Below, piece after piece: positions 36,246 to 46,306 of a stretch of DNA of 64,000 nt. The number at the start of each line of letters is the position of its first letter. Position 1 is the stretch's first letter. Origin of the DNA: Halolacustris sp051744345 (GTDB lineage: Bacteria; Actinomycetota; Humimicrobiia; Humimicrobiales; Humimicrobiaceae). The DNA lies in contig JBNJCW010000002.1 in the NCBI GenBank assembly GCA_051744345.1, positions 8,129 through 72,128 on the forward strand, given 5' to 3'. Under the pieces are notes generated by a model, which was given only the letters and a program-made list of their open reading frames with translations, ran no database searches and had not been told where the DNA came from. The translations under genes were made by a program, and so were the position numbers.

Positions 36246-38336
36246 CTATCCCTCTATTACCAGCTTCGAAAAATCAGCTATCCTAAAGTAAAGGTTTCGG
36301 GCAAATTTTACCAGGCTCATCCTGTTGGCTCTTACCCTGGGGTCCTCATCCATCACCAGCACCCGGTCAAAAAACAGGTCAACGGTTTTGCCAAAATCCT
36401 CCAGCTTGAGCAAAACCCCGTAATAATCTTCCCTGCCGATTCTGCCGGCAATATCATCACTGAGCTTTAAAGCGGCTTCATAAAGCTTCCTTTCCTCTTC
36501 TTCGGTAAAAAGCTCCGGCTCCAGTTCAGGGATTTCTTTTCCCTTTATTATATTCTGGCATCTTATCATGGGATTGGCCAGCAATTCTGCCTGCCTCTGC
36601 CCCATGTAGTTCTCCAGCGCCCTGTACCTTTTGTCTATACCGCTAACAGAAGATATGCCTGCGCCAACAATAGCATCCGCCAGATCAAGCCTCTTTCCCT
36701 CCTTTTCCAGGTTGAACCTGTACCTTGCTAGGATAAAATCAAGTATCTTCTCTTCTAAGCCTTCCGGTTTCCTTAAGCCAAACCTGTCCTCATACAGGGA
36801 TACTGCAAACCTGATAAGGGTTGATAGTTTAAGCGGATAGTCCTTTTTAAGTACCGAGGAAACGATACCTGCAGCCTTTCTCCTTAAGGCAAAAGGATCC
36901 TCGGAGCCTGTAGGTATGTTCTCCAGGAGGAACATACCGCAAATGGTGTCTATTTTATCAGCTACAGAAAGGATGGTTCCGGTATCATTGCCGGGCAGCA
37001 AATCCCCTGCAAACCGGGGAAGGTAATGCTCAAAAATCGCCCTGGCCACTTCCGGATCCTCTCCTTTTTCCAGCGCATACTCCCTGCCTACAATCCCCTG
37101 GAGCTGCGGAAACTCAACCACCATATTGGTTACCAGGTCGCACTTGCATATCCGGGCAGCCCTTACCAGGCTATCTTCTATTTCCGTTTTGTGGAGTTTT
37201 CCGGCCAGATAGGAAACTAATTCTTCAAGCCTGTCCACCTTGTCATACATGCTCCCTATGCCCGAATAAAAAATTACCCCTTTGAGTTTTTCCAGCCACT
37301 GGCTAAAATCATGTTTTTTATCCTCTTCATAAAAGAAGGCGGCATCGCTTAACCTTGCCTCCAGCACCCTCTGATTTCCCTTGGTAATCTCTCCGCTTTC
37401 ATCTCCCGGCCCGTTAGCCACTATTATAAAATTGGTGGTGACACCGCCCCCGCCATCTGCCACAGCAAAGTACTTCTGGTGGTATTCAATTGCCTTAATC
37501 AGTATATCCTTGGGGATATAGAGGTATCGGGCAGAAAAGCTGCCTGCCAGAACACGGGGATGCTCTACCAGGTTGGCCACTTCATCAAGCAAATCAGCAT
37601 CCAGCAGAACTTTCTTCTCTCCGTTCCACAGTTTCCTTTCCATCTTATGGATGGAGTCAACTATGATTTTTTTCCTCCTGGCCGGATCAATAATGACCCC
37701 GCCTTTGCCTTCCAGAAGCTCCATATATTTCCCTGCATTTTCTACCTCCAGCCGGCATTGGGCCAGGCAGCGAAGGCCGTGGGTATAGCTTTGGGTTTTC
37801 AGGTTCTCAAGCTCAAAACCTATAAGCTGGCTTCCCAGCAGGGCCAGAATCCACCTTATAGGCCTGGCAAACTTAAGGCTGTAATTTCCCCAGGCCATCT
37901 GCTTGGAGAAGTTAATCTCGGTTATGCTTTCTTTCAGTATATCCGGCAGTACCTCGATTGTCCGCTTACCCTCTTCGGGTATGGTTTTCCCCATGTATGT
38001 GCCCCTGTCGGTTTCAATCTCTTCCAGCTGGGATACATCCAGTTTAAGGCTCCCGGCAAAGCCTTCGGCTGCCTTGGTGGGTTTGCCGTCAGCATCAAAA
38101 GCAATTTTTTTGGGAGGGCCAATTATTACCCTGTTATGGGATTTTTGCACCTCGCTTACGCCTTCCAGAACCGCGGCAAGCCTCCTCGGTGTGCCGTAAG
38201 TATCTATGGAAGAAAAAGATATCCTCTCAGCTTCAAGCTTCCGGCATAGAATCTTCTCTAACTGGTCCACCCCTTCAACTATGCATGAAGAAGGGAGCTC
38301 TTCTGTTCCTATCTCAAATACCAGTTTCTTACCCAT
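36246..38336 (-). CDS. glyS: Glycyl-tRNA synthetase beta subunit
   Basis: A 696-residue beta subunit of the bacterial-type (alpha2beta2) glycyl-tRNA synthetase, opening with FEIGTEELPSSCIVEGV and containing YTHGLRCL and ALRRKAAGIVSSVLKKD. It binds the tRNA, and the C-terminal part holds the anticodon-binding region. Its start overlaps the end of glyQ by 8 bp, so translation is probably coupled. Confidence 0.97.
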   Translation of the reverse strand: MGKKLVFEIGTEELPSSCIVEGVDQLEKILCRKLEAERISFSSIDTYGTPRRLAAVLEGVSEVQKSHNRVIIGPPKKIAFDADGKPTKAAEGFAGSLKLDVSQLEEIETDRGTYMGKTIPEEGKRTIEVLPDILKESITEINFSKQMAWGNYSLKFARPIRWILALLGSQLIGFELENLKTQSYTHGLRCLAQCRLEVENAGKYMELLEGKGGVIIDPARRKKIIVDSIHKMERKLWNGEKKVLLDADLLDEVANLVEHPRVLAGSFSARYLYIPKDILIKAIEYHQKYFAVADGGGGVTTNFIIVANGPGDESGEITKGNQRVLEARLSDAAFFYEEDKKHDFSQWLEKLKGVIFYSGIGSMYDKVDRLEELVSYLAGKLHKTEIEDSLVRAARICKCDLVTNMVVEFPQLQGIVGREYALEKGEDPEVARAIFEHYLPRFAGDLLPGNDTGTILSVADKIDTICGMFLLENIPTGSEDPFALRRKAAGIVSSVLKKDYPLKLSTLIRFAVSLYEDRFGLRKPEGLEEKILDFILARYRFNLEKEGKRLDLADAIVGAGISSVSGIDKRYRALENYMGQRQAELLANPMIRCQNIIKGKEIPELEPELFTEEEERKLYEAALKLSDDIAGRIGREDYYGVLLKLEDFGKTVDLFFDRVLVMDEDPRVRANRMSLVKFARNLYFRIADFSKLVIEG

Positions 38337-39204
38337 TATCCTTTATCAGGGGAAAACCCAGTTCCTTTCTTTGTTTTATATACGCATTACATAATTTCTT
38401 GGCCAAATTCCTCACCCGGGCGATATAAGAGGTCCTTTCGGCAACACTTATCGCCTCCCTGGCGTCAAGCAGGTTGAATACATGGGAACATTTAAGCACA
38501 TACTCACAGGCTACAAACACAAGATCCTTTTTAATGGTCCGGTAAAACTCATTCTCAAATTTTTCAAAAAGGTCTAAAAGCATATCCACGTCAGCCAACT
38601 CAAAATTATAGACACACCACTGTTTTTCAGATTCAAGCGAAACATCAGCATAGGTAATACCATCATTCCAGTTAAGGTCCCAAAAGCTGTCCTTATCCTG
38701 AAGATACATGGCAATCCTCTCCAGCCCGTAGGTAAGCTCCGCAGACACCGGCTTTAGCGGAATGCCGCCCATCTGCTGAAAATAGGTAAACTGGGTTATT
38801 TCCATTCCGTCCGCCCATACCTCCCAGCCAAGGCCGGCAGCACCTATGGTAGGGGAAGCCCAATCGTCTTCCACCAGCCTTATGTCATGCCTCCCTATGT
38901 CAATGCCCAGGCATTCCAGAGAGCCGAGGTAGAGATCAATGACATCATCGGGAGACGGCTTGAGCAGTACCTGGTACTGGTAATAGAACTGGCTCCGGAA
39001 AGGGTTCTGGCCGTACCTTCCATCGGTAGGCCTCCTTGACGGCTCCACATAAGCAACATTCCACGGCTCAGGGCCCAAACACCTTAGAAAAGTATCGGGA
39101 TTAAAGGTACCTGCCCCCTTTTCCAAATCAAGGGGCTGCCTGATTATACAGCCTTTGCCGCTCCAGTATTTTTGAAGGCTAAAAATTATATCCTGAAAAT
39201 TCAT
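38329..39204 (-). CDS. glyQ: Glycyl-tRNA synthetase alpha subunit
   Basis: A 291-residue catalytic subunit. Class II synthetase motifs are present, with CLGPEPWNVAYVEPSRRPTD and the GRYGQNPFR stretch near the N-terminus and ELTYGLERIAMYLQ further on. It activates glycine and pairs with GlyS to charge tRNA-Gly. It is full length. No T-box is evident in the 60 bp upstream, where the J-domain gene ends. Confidence 0.97.
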   Translation of the reverse strand: MNFQDIIFSLQKYWSGKGCIIRQPLDLEKGAGTFNPDTFLRCLGPEPWNVAYVEPSRRPTDGRYGQNPFRSQFYYQYQVLLKPSPDDVIDLYLGSLECLGIDIGRHDIRLVEDDWASPTIGAAGLGWEVWADGMEITQFTYFQQMGGIPLKPVSAELTYGLERIAMYLQDKDSFWDLNWNDGITYADVSLESEKQWCVYNFELADVDMLLDLFEKFENEFYRTIKKDLVFVACEYVLKCSHVFNLLDAREAISVAERTSYIARVRNLAKKLCNAYIKQRKELGFPLIKDNG

Positions 39205-39266
39205 AATCTACCATTGTAATAACTATGGTGGCAAACGTCAATTAAGAATTGGGGCCCTTGCAGCAG

Positions 39267-39581
39267 TTACCACCACGTATCGTAAAACCTTTCCCTGTGG
39301 TATTTGTTATACTCCCCTTCCTCGACGATCCTTACCTTTTGCCTGGCAAAGGATATGGGGTATCTGTAGCAGTAGTCCAGAAGTATTTTGTAGCAGTTAT
39401 TTATATGCTTGAACTTTTCTTCAAACTGCTTCCTCTCCTCTGGAGCATTGCCTTTATCCGGATGGTACTTAAGGGATAGTTCCCTGTATGCCTTCTTTAT
39501 ATCCTCCATGGTGCATACCTCTTTTAGGCCCAGCGCTTTTCTTGCCTTTTCAATATCTTCAAAATCAACAGCTTTTTTCAT
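39267..39581 (-). CDS. Short J-domain protein
   Basis: A 104-residue protein with a J domain at residues 12-70 including the HPD motif (YRELSLKYHPDKGNAPEE). The C-terminal 35 residues are aromatic and basic (YCYRYPISFARQKVRI). It should stimulate an Hsp70 (DnaK) ATPase, but it lacks the G/F and zinc domains of DnaJ, so the client is unknown. It sits between glyQ and recO on the same strand, an uncommon insertion in this otherwise standard gene order. Confidence 0.85.
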   Translation of the reverse strand: MKKAVDFEDIEKARKALGLKEVCTMEDIKKAYRELSLKYHPDKGNAPEERKQFEEKFKHINNCYKILLDYCYRYPISFARQKVRIVEEGEYNKYHRERFYDTWW

Positions 39582-39698
39582 GTCTTTTTACCTTAAATAA
39601 TTCTGCTTACATTATTTTACCTGCCGTTCGTAACTTAAACGGACAGTTATTTATAATAAAAGATAAACCAATTTAGGAAAAGTTTACAGCCTCCTTTA

Positions 39699-40478
39699 TC
39701 ATAGGCCAATTTTTTTAAGGTACCTGAAGCTGTCCAGGCTGCAATCAGTATGGTATATAATATAATTTTCTAAAAACCTGTACACCTTATTTAAAGCATG
39801 TTTGTCCACTTCCCTATCCCTTACCTGTTCAATCTTAAGGTTGAACAGGCCCTTAAAAAATTTGAAGCTTTCAGGAGCCAGACGTGTATTTGCCTCCCTC
39901 CCGGAAGCGCAATCCGGACATAGTATCCCCCCCAGCCTTACCGATACAGGTATCCTTCTGTCCCCAGCAGGAGCCTTTTGCAGGTTAGCATTGCATCTTG
40001 AACATGAATCAAACAATGGGGCATAGCCGGTAACCGAAAGGAACCTGGCCATAAAAAAACACACAATCTTTTTCAGTCCCGGGATATCCTCATTATGGCA
40101 GGCATCTATCTCCCTCAGGCATATGTATATAAGTTTAAAAAGGTCTTCGCAGGGCCCGCTGGCCTCTGTCTGGGTTTTTAACACAATCTTTGCTATAAGG
40201 CCGCAGAAAACAAACTTATTGAAATCAGAGGATATATTTTTAAAACTCTCAATTATTTCAGCCTGGGTAATTATATCCAAAGACCTTCCCCTGGCCATTT
40301 CCAGATCCACCAGGTTAAAAAGGCCTATCCGTGCCCCGAACCTGCTTTTGGGCTTTCTGGCTCCCCTGGCCACTCCGCTTAAAACCCCCTGGTGCTGGGA
40401 ATACATCTTTAGTATCTTATCATAATCTCCCAGGCTGTATCCCTTAAGTATTAAAGCCTTGGCCTTATACGAAGACAT
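39699..40478 (-). CDS. recO: DNA repair protein RecO
   Basis: About 259 residues from ATG 40478, one base after the deoC stop; the longer frame to 40559 overlaps deoC and is not needed. The N-terminal OB fold reads KAKALILKGYSLGDYDKILKM. A zinc-binding CxxC...CxxC is present (CSRCNANLQ ... GGILCPDCAS). It helps RecR load RecA on gapped DNA. It is followed by the J-domain gene. Confidence 0.95.
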   Translation of the reverse strand: MSSYKAKALILKGYSLGDYDKILKMYSQHQGVLSGVARGARKPKSRFGARIGLFNLVDLEMARGRSLDIITQAEIIESFKNISSDFNKFVFCGLIAKIVLKTQTEASGPCEDLFKLIYICLREIDACHNEDIPGLKKIVCFFMARFLSVTGYAPLFDSCSRCNANLQKAPAGDRRIPVSVRLGGILCPDCASGREANTRLAPESFKFFKGLFNLKIEQVRDREVDKHALNKVYRFLENYIIYHTDCSLDSFRYLKKIGL

Positions 40479-40479
40479 C

Positions 40480-41190
40480 TTATTTGTCGAAATAGCTGGA
40501 GTATTCTTCCATGATGGACATTCCGCTGCTGGTCCCCAGCCTTGTAGCTCCGGCATCAATCAGTGCCTGGGCATCCGCAAATGTCCGTATGCCCCCCGAT
40601 GCCTTAACCCCTATGTTCCTGGTAACCACTTCCCTTATAAGGCGGATATCGTCAAGCTCAACCCCCCGCACGCCGAACCCGGTGGAGGTTTCTATAAAAT
40701 CAGCGCCTGCCTCCTCTATTATCTTGCAGACCTTTTTGATTTCCTCCTTGGTAAGGACTCCGGTCTCTATTATAAATTTAATATTGATATGCTTATTATA
40801 TTCGGCCATCTGCTCTCTTCGTATAACGCTTACTATAAGGCTTATCTCCCTTTCAATATAATCATAATTACCGCCTTTCAAAGCCCCCAGGTTTATAACC
40901 GCATCAAGCTCATCTGCTCCCTTCTTAACATTATCCCTGGCTTCAAATACCTTGGTCTCAATGGTATTTGATCCCATGGGAAAGCCGACCATCGAGCATA
41001 TCTTAACATCGGTTCCCCTAAGCAGGTTTTTGGTAGTAACAATAAAAGAGGGGCTGACGGTCACAGCTGCAAAGTGCTGTTTTCTGGCTTCCCTGCACAG
41101 TTGCTCAATATTTTTTATAGTCGTTATGGGCCTTAGCAATGTCTGGTCGATTGTCTTTGCCAGTTGTTCTTTGGTTAACGTTTTAATCAC
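40480..41190 (-). CDS. deoC: Deoxyribose-phosphate aldolase
   Basis: A 236-residue class I aldolase. The Schiff-base lysine is in the VKASGGIRTFADA strand, and the conserved DELDAVINLGALKGG is present. It cleaves deoxyribose 5-phosphate to glyceraldehyde 3-phosphate and acetaldehyde in nucleoside catabolism. It sits between era and recO with almost no spacing, thus in the operon. Confidence 0.96.
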   Translation of the reverse strand: MIKTLTKEQLAKTIDQTLLRPITTIKNIEQLCREARKQHFAAVTVSPSFIVTTKNLLRGTDVKICSMVGFPMGSNTIETKVFEARDNVKKGADELDAVINLGALKGGNYDYIEREISLIVSVIRREQMAEYNKHINIKFIIETGVLTKEEIKKVCKIIEEAGADFIETSTGFGVRGVELDDIRLIREVVTRNIGVKASGGIRTFADAQALIDAGATRLGTSSGMSIMEEYSSYFDK

Positions 41191-41210
41191 CCAACCTTGT
41201 ATATTAATTA

Positions 41211-42110
41211 TTAATAATAGCCAAATTTCTTGAGCATGGATTCATTCCTGGTCCAGTTTTCTTCAACCTTAACCCACAGCTCCACAAACACCTTACAGCC
41301 GAAGAGGTCTTCGAGTTCTTTCCTTGCCTGTTTCCCTGCTTCTTTTAATACCCTCCCTGATTTTCCAATCACTATGGCTTTCTGAGATTCTTTTTCAGTA
41401 AAGATTTCTGCAGATATCTTTATCAGGCGCTCACCTTTGCCGGTACGGGTCTCATTGGCGATATCAACCATTACGCTTATCCGGTGGGGCAGTTCCTGTA
41501 GGAGATTTGAAGCCAGTTTTTCCCTTATTATGTCTGCAACCATCATCTCTGCAGGCTGATCGGTTACCGCATCATCCTCAAAATATTTCGGCCCCTCGGG
41601 GAGCCTTTCTTTTACGGCCTCCAGGCAGGCAGGGATATTATAGCCTGTCTTTGCAGATACAGGGATTACCTTCTCAAAAAAATCAGGAGGTACCTTTTCC
41701 TTTTCTCCCTCAAGCTTTTCCCTGGATACCAAATCCACCTTGTTTAACAGCAGTATTTTGGGCTGCTTCCTGTACCTTAAACTATCAAACACAAAAAAAT
41801 CTCCGCCGCCTATACCTCCGGCAACATCAACCATGGCAAGCAGTATATCTGCATCGCTTATGACATCATGCACCACCCGGTTAAGTTTTTTCCCGAAAAG
41901 GTCACGGGGCTTGAAAAAACCCGGGCAGTCAACAAAGATGATTTGTGAATCAGCATCGCTGTATATGCAGTTTACCCTCTGCCTGGTGGTCTGGGGCCTG
42001 TCAGTTATGATAACTACCTTCTGTTTAAGCACGCTGTTTATAAAAGTTGATTTTCCTACATTGGTTCTTCCAATTAACCCTGCAAATCCTGACCTAAATC
42101 CTTTTACCAT
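41211..42110 (-). CDS. era: GTPase Era
   Basis: A 299-residue GTPase. G1 is GRTNVGKST, followed by the TDRPQTTRQRV switch, G3 VDCPGFFKP and G4 LNKVDL. A C-terminal KH domain ends in KVFVELWVKVEENWTR. It matures 16S rRNA and assembles the 30S subunit. It is encoded just after ybeY, its usual partner in rRNA processing. Confidence 0.97.
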   Translation of the reverse strand: MVKGFRSGFAGLIGRTNVGKSTFINSVLKQKVVIITDRPQTTRQRVNCIYSDADSQIIFVDCPGFFKPRDLFGKKLNRVVHDVISDADILLAMVDVAGGIGGGDFFVFDSLRYRKQPKILLLNKVDLVSREKLEGEKEKVPPDFFEKVIPVSAKTGYNIPACLEAVKERLPEGPKYFEDDAVTDQPAEMMVADIIREKLASNLLQELPHRISVMVDIANETRTGKGERLIKISAEIFTEKESQKAIVIGKSGRVLKEAGKQARKELEDLFGCKVFVELWVKVEENWTRNESMLKKFGYY

Positions 42111-42170
42111 AATCCCTTTTAGAAAAAAAATATACCTATATTAAATTTTACAATATCTGTCAAACACAAT

Positions 42171-42671
42171 CTATTGCCCAAAAAGCTCAAACTTTTTTCC
42201 TACATCCTCCAGCATGGAGTCCTGTATTTCAAACATCTTCTCCTTCTCTTCTTTCAGCTCGTGGTCATAACCATACATATGCAGAAAACCGTGTATGATA
42301 AGCAAAAAAAGCTCCAGGTTGAGGTTCCAGCTCCCCTTTTGGCTGCTGGCATTGTCTCCGGCTACTGCAGGGCATATGATTATTTCCCCCAGGGTATAGA
42401 AACCATGGGTTTCCTTGTTCCTGCCGATAACATCTTCAATATCCGGCTCATCTTTTTCAGACAGGTAAGAGAAGGAAAGGACATCGGTTTCGGTATCTTT
42501 TTGCCTGTACTGCTTGTTTAGCTGCCTTATCTGCCGGCGGGGCACAAAAATTATGTTGACCTCGCATTTTCTGTCCCGGTCAAATTTATCCGAAATATAG
42601 GCGGCTGCCTGTTCTATAAGCTCCAGGTTAAGGGGGATATCGTCCTGCTGGTTTAATACATTTACCTTCAT
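42171..42671 (-). CDS. ybeY: Endoribonuclease YbeY
   Basis: A 166-residue zinc RNase. The metal motif H-x3-H-x5-H reads HGFLHMYGYDH near residues 133-143. The N-terminal and central parts (YRQKDTETDVLSFSY) are typical. It processes the 16S rRNA 3' end and takes part in ribosome quality control. Its start overlaps the upstream HD-protein stop by 4 bp (ATGA type). Confidence 0.97.
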   Translation of the reverse strand: MKVNVLNQQDDIPLNLELIEQAAAYISDKFDRDRKCEVNIIFVPRRQIRQLNKQYRQKDTETDVLSFSYLSEKDEPDIEDVIGRNKETHGFYTLGEIIICPAVAGDNASSQKGSWNLNLELFLLIIHGFLHMYGYDHELKEEKEKMFEIQDSMLEDVGKKFELFGQ

Positions 42672-44833
42672 TTTCTGGCTTCCACGCTTTCCTTGGCCGG
42701 TTCAGGATAGGTGATTCTGGAATGGTGTATGGAAATGAGGCCATCTATCAGGCTGTTTTTGACCTTCTCTATCTCTTTTAAGGTTATGTTTGCCTCACTA
42801 AGCTGGCCGTCATTTATCTTGTCTTCCACTATATCGCTTACCATCTGCTCAATTTTCTTTGGGGTCATCTTGTCTATTGACCTTATGGCAGCTTCTGTAG
42901 AATCAGCAAGCATAAGCACCGCTGCTTCCCTGGTCTGGGGCTTTTTGGAAGGATACCTGAAATGGCCTTTGAGGCCATTTCCTGAGCCATTAGCAGTTTT
43001 AATGGCATCCATCCCTTTTTGTTTTTCATAAAAATAGGAAATTACGGAATTGCCGTGGTGCTGGGATATGATTTCTATTACTTTTTTGGGAATCTTATTC
43101 TTTATGGCTACCTCCACCCCGTCCTTTATATGGTTGGCAATTATATTTCTGCTCATGGAAGGGTTGAGCCTGTCATGTATATTCTGTATATCTGCCTGGT
43201 TTTCATAGAAATATTCAGGCCTTTTCATCTTACCCAGGTCATGATAGAGGGCAGCAACCTTGACCAGGAGGGCATCCGCCCCTATGGCCTTTGCCGCATT
43301 CTCCGCCAGGTGGCCTACCAGCAAGCTGTGGTTATAGGTTCCCGGAGAAGATATGAGCAGCTCTTTTAACAGCGGCTGGTCAGTATGGGACAGCTCCAGC
43401 AATCCCATGGCAGTAACAATATTAAATGTAGACTCAATAAATGGCAGCAGCCCTATGGTAAGTATGGCACAGATTATCCCGTTTAAAACACCCAGCATGG
43501 TATAAAGGGCTATGTTCTGCAGCTCCCCGCCAATCAGGTTAACGGTAAGGAATAAGAATCCCAGCATCAGGGAACTTATAAATCCCGCCCTCATAACCGT
43601 TGAGCGCTGCGAGATATTTGACACAAGGTAAGTGGAAAATATTGCCCCTAAAAGGTAAGCGACAGTTATGCTGAAATCAAAATCGGTAGCAATACCCAAG
43701 AATGCAGACATGGAAATAGCCAGCATTATGGCAAGACGGGAATCAAATATTATGGTACACAGCATTGCTGCAGCTATAACCGGGAAAAGATAATTCCATA
43801 AAGGCAGGTGGATGGAAGAAAGTACAGTAAGCACCTTTATTATGCCTGTAAAAATTACAAGTATTATGGATATAAGCAGCAGTTTCTTGATATTGTCATA
43901 AACATTACGGTTAAATTTTTGTATATAAAAGCCAAACAGGTAAAGGGCAGTAAAAGCTATGAATAAAATGTAGAGGAACCTCTTCCAGTTAAAATCCCTT
44001 TCCATCAGGCCCAGCCTCTGGAGGATGGCGATATCCTCGCTGCTTACTATTTCGCCTTCATAGACAATGGTCTGGCCCTCCAGTATTGTAACCATAGCCG
44101 GCGGAGTATCCATCCTGGCCTCCAGTCTCGCCCTCTGGGTTGCCTCTGGATTGAAAACAGCTGTGGGCTGTATGTTCTGCTCTAGCACACTGATAGCCAG
44201 AGGGATATAGTCAGGTGGTATGTCATCGTCCCTTGCCATATCGGCAGCCTGCTGCCTGGCCAAATCAAGCTCATTGGGCCTGATGGCCTGCCTCATAACC
44301 TCCCGGGCAATATCCTGTGTCCTGGTATTGAGCAGCTCCCTCTCCTCAACACTTAACCTCAGGGCAATGGATATTACCGATGCCGGGTAGCGGTTCCCGG
44401 TAAGATTGTTAAGATAATCTACCTTTTCTTCAAATGTCCTCTCTGTTTTCTTCTGCACTATGCCTGCAAGGTTGAAAAAGTATCTGATACTGTAAAGGGT
44501 GCCGTTTTCCCCGGTTAAGGCATCCGCATCATAAGCATACGCATCCTCTACCGCTGCCTCATTCCTGAGCATGTTTTCTTCTGTTATTGCAGGGTCCTCA
44601 AACTCCAAATTCCTGTTGGCTTTAATAGTGCGGGGAGCAGGCCTGCCCGCCTCTATGTTTATATTGGGAGTAAAATCATAAGCAAGCATAACCACTACAA
44701 CCGCCAGGGTCAGGACAAATATATACATCCTTTTTGCCATAGGGCTAAAGAACCAGCTTTGCTTGGGGCCGTTTTCCCCGGACTTGATTATTTCCTTGGT
44801 TTTATTTTTTATTTTATTCTTTTTTGCTATCAT
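42668..44833 (-). CDS. 7TM-HD family c-di-AMP phosphodiesterase-like protein (PgpH type)
   Basis: About 721 residues from ATG 44833; an upstream frame start at 44896 lies deeper in phoH. An N-terminal transmembrane helix (MYIFVLTLAVVVVMLAYDF) precedes an extracytoplasmic 7TMR-HDED region, then seven helices and an HD domain (NHSLLVGHLAENAAKAIG ... ALYHDLGKMKRPEYF). PgpH-type proteins hydrolyse cyclic di-AMP. The phoH-HD-ybeY-era order is conserved in Gram-positive lineages. It overlaps phoH by 20 bp. Confidence 0.93.
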   Translation of the reverse strand: MIAKKNKIKNKTKEIIKSGENGPKQSWFFSPMAKRMYIFVLTLAVVVVMLAYDFTPNINIEAGRPAPRTIKANRNLEFEDPAITEENMLRNEAAVEDAYAYDADALTGENGTLYSIRYFFNLAGIVQKKTERTFEEKVDYLNNLTGNRYPASVISIALRLSVEERELLNTRTQDIAREVMRQAIRPNELDLARQQAADMARDDDIPPDYIPLAISVLEQNIQPTAVFNPEATQRARLEARMDTPPAMVTILEGQTIVYEGEIVSSEDIAILQRLGLMERDFNWKRFLYILFIAFTALYLFGFYIQKFNRNVYDNIKKLLLISIILVIFTGIIKVLTVLSSIHLPLWNYLFPVIAAAMLCTIIFDSRLAIMLAISMSAFLGIATDFDFSITVAYLLGAIFSTYLVSNISQRSTVMRAGFISSLMLGFLFLTVNLIGGELQNIALYTMLGVLNGIICAILTIGLLPFIESTFNIVTAMGLLELSHTDQPLLKELLISSPGTYNHSLLVGHLAENAAKAIGADALLVKVAALYHDLGKMKRPEYFYENQADIQNIHDRLNPSMSRNIIANHIKDGVEVAIKNKIPKKVIEIISQHHGNSVISYFYEKQKGMDAIKTANGSGNGLKGHFRYPSKKPQTREAAVLMLADSTEAAIRSIDKMTPKKIEQMVSDIVEDKINDGQLSEANITLKEIEKVKNSLIDGLISIHHSRITYPEPAKESVEARK

Positions 44834-45827
44834 CTTCTGTATTTTCTGCCTTTTCTTTTTGCAGCGCCTTGTTGTCCTCATAGAACTTGTAGGCATCCAC
44901 TATTTTCTGGACCAGCTTATGCCTTATGACATCTTTTGAAGTAAGGTTCACAAACTCTATACCCCTTATACCATTAAGGATTCCCCTTACCAGCACAAGG
45001 CCCGACTCTTTTTCCCTGGGCAGGTCAATCTGGGTTATATCACCGGTTATAACCACCTTGGACCCAAACCCAAGCCTGGTCAAAAACATCTTCATTTGCT
45101 CAGGGGAAGCGTTCTGCGCCTCATCCAGGATAATAAAGGAATCATTTAAGGTCCTGCCCCTCATATAGGCCAGGGGAACCACCTCAATTATTCCCATGTC
45201 CATATACTGCTGGAATATCTCCACATCCAGCATCTCATAAAGGGCATCATAGAGAGGTTTTAGGTATGGGCTTACCTTGTCATAAATATCTCCCGGCAAA
45301 TAGCCCAGTTTCTCCCCGGCTTCCACTACCGGTTTTACCAGTATTATCCTTCCAATTTCATTCTGGCACAATGCATTTACCGCCATTGCCAGAGCAAGAT
45401 AGGTCTTGCCGGTCCCTGCAGGCCCTATGCCGAATGCAATGGTATTTTCTTTTATGGCCCTTACATACTTTTCCTGCCCTTCGGTCCTGGGCTTGATTTT
45501 CTTTCCGCCATTTATGATTATCTGGCTGACCAAGGTTTCCACAGCACCGGGCCCCTTATCTTCTAACAGGTTAACCGCCTCATCAAGCTTCTGCTCATTG
45601 ATCCTCTGGCCCAGGTTTATCTGGAGCACTAGGTCGTTTAGGAGCTTGCTTGCCTTGTCCACATTGTTCTTCTTTCCTGATATCTCCACATCATTGCCCA
45701 GGACAAAGATATTTACATTATATTCTTCTTCAATCTGTTTTATAAGCTTATCCTTATGGCCCAATAGTTCAGCTATTGAGTGATTTTCATTAAAGTCCAG
45801 ATGGATTTTCTGCTTAACTGGAGACAA
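44814..45827 (-). CDS. phoH: PhoH-like ATPase
   Basis: A 337-residue protein. A short N-terminal KH-like part is followed by a RecA-like ATPase with Walker A GIGPAGTGKTYLALAMAV and Walker B SFIILDEAQNAS. PhoH proteins are thought to act as RNA helicases linked to YbeY, which is encoded two genes on. It begins the tight phoH-HD-ybeY-era run, 53 bp after the HIT gene. Confidence 0.96.
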   Translation of the reverse strand: MSPVKQKIHLDFNENHSIAELLGHKDKLIKQIEEEYNVNIFVLGNDVEISGKKNNVDKASKLLNDLVLQINLGQRINEQKLDEAVNLLEDKGPGAVETLVSQIIINGGKKIKPRTEGQEKYVRAIKENTIAFGIGPAGTGKTYLALAMAVNALCQNEIGRIILVKPVVEAGEKLGYLPGDIYDKVSPYLKPLYDALYEMLDVEIFQQYMDMGIIEVVPLAYMRGRTLNDSFIILDEAQNASPEQMKMFLTRLGFGSKVVITGDITQIDLPREKESGLVLVRGILNGIRGIEFVNLTSKDVIRHKLVQKIVDAYKFYEDNKALQKEKAENTEDDSKKE

Positions 45828-45879
45828 AAAAATCCCTCCCTTTTATTTTTCTTTTATCCTATATTATATCACGTTATTC

Positions 45880-46221
45880 TTAACCAGGAGGCCAGGTGAA
45901 TTTTCTTTTGCCCAAAATATGAAAATGTAAATGATCCACGCTCTGCCCTGCTCCCCTGCCGGTATTGGTAACTACCCTGAAGCCGTCCTCTTCAAGCCCC
46001 ATATCCCTGGCTACGCCGGCAATCACTTTAAACAATTCATCCAGTACCCCATCAGCAAGGTTTTCTGCAGCCAGCACCGATTCAACATGCTGTTTGGGGA
46101 TAGCCAGCAGATGGACAGGCGCCTTGGGATCTATATCCTTAAAAACCATCACATTTTCAGTCTCTAGAACTATATTGCTTTCTATCTCTTTATTTGCTAT
46201 CTTGCAAAAAAGGCAATCCAT
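45880..46221 (-). CDS. HIT-family nucleotide hydrolase (HINT type)
   Basis: 113 residues from ATG 46221, chosen because AGGGGGACGTTT lies directly upstream. The N-terminus CLFCKIANKEIES holds a C-x2-C pair. The catalytic histidine triad is HLHFHILG near the C-terminus. Such proteins hydrolyse AMP-lysine or adenosine phosphoramidates. It is placed between mtaB and phoH in the core block. Confidence 0.95.
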   Translation of the reverse strand: MDCLFCKIANKEIESNIVLETENVMVFKDIDPKAPVHLLAIPKQHVESVLAAENLADGVLDELFKVIAGVARDMGLEEDGFRVVTNTGRGAGQSVDHLHFHILGKRKFTWPPG

Positions 46222-46306
46222 AAACGTCCCCCTGTTACTCTCCATTATTTATCAAACTGATGATTATACACCATTTAAGTATTTTTACAACCTCACTTAA
46301 TTTATT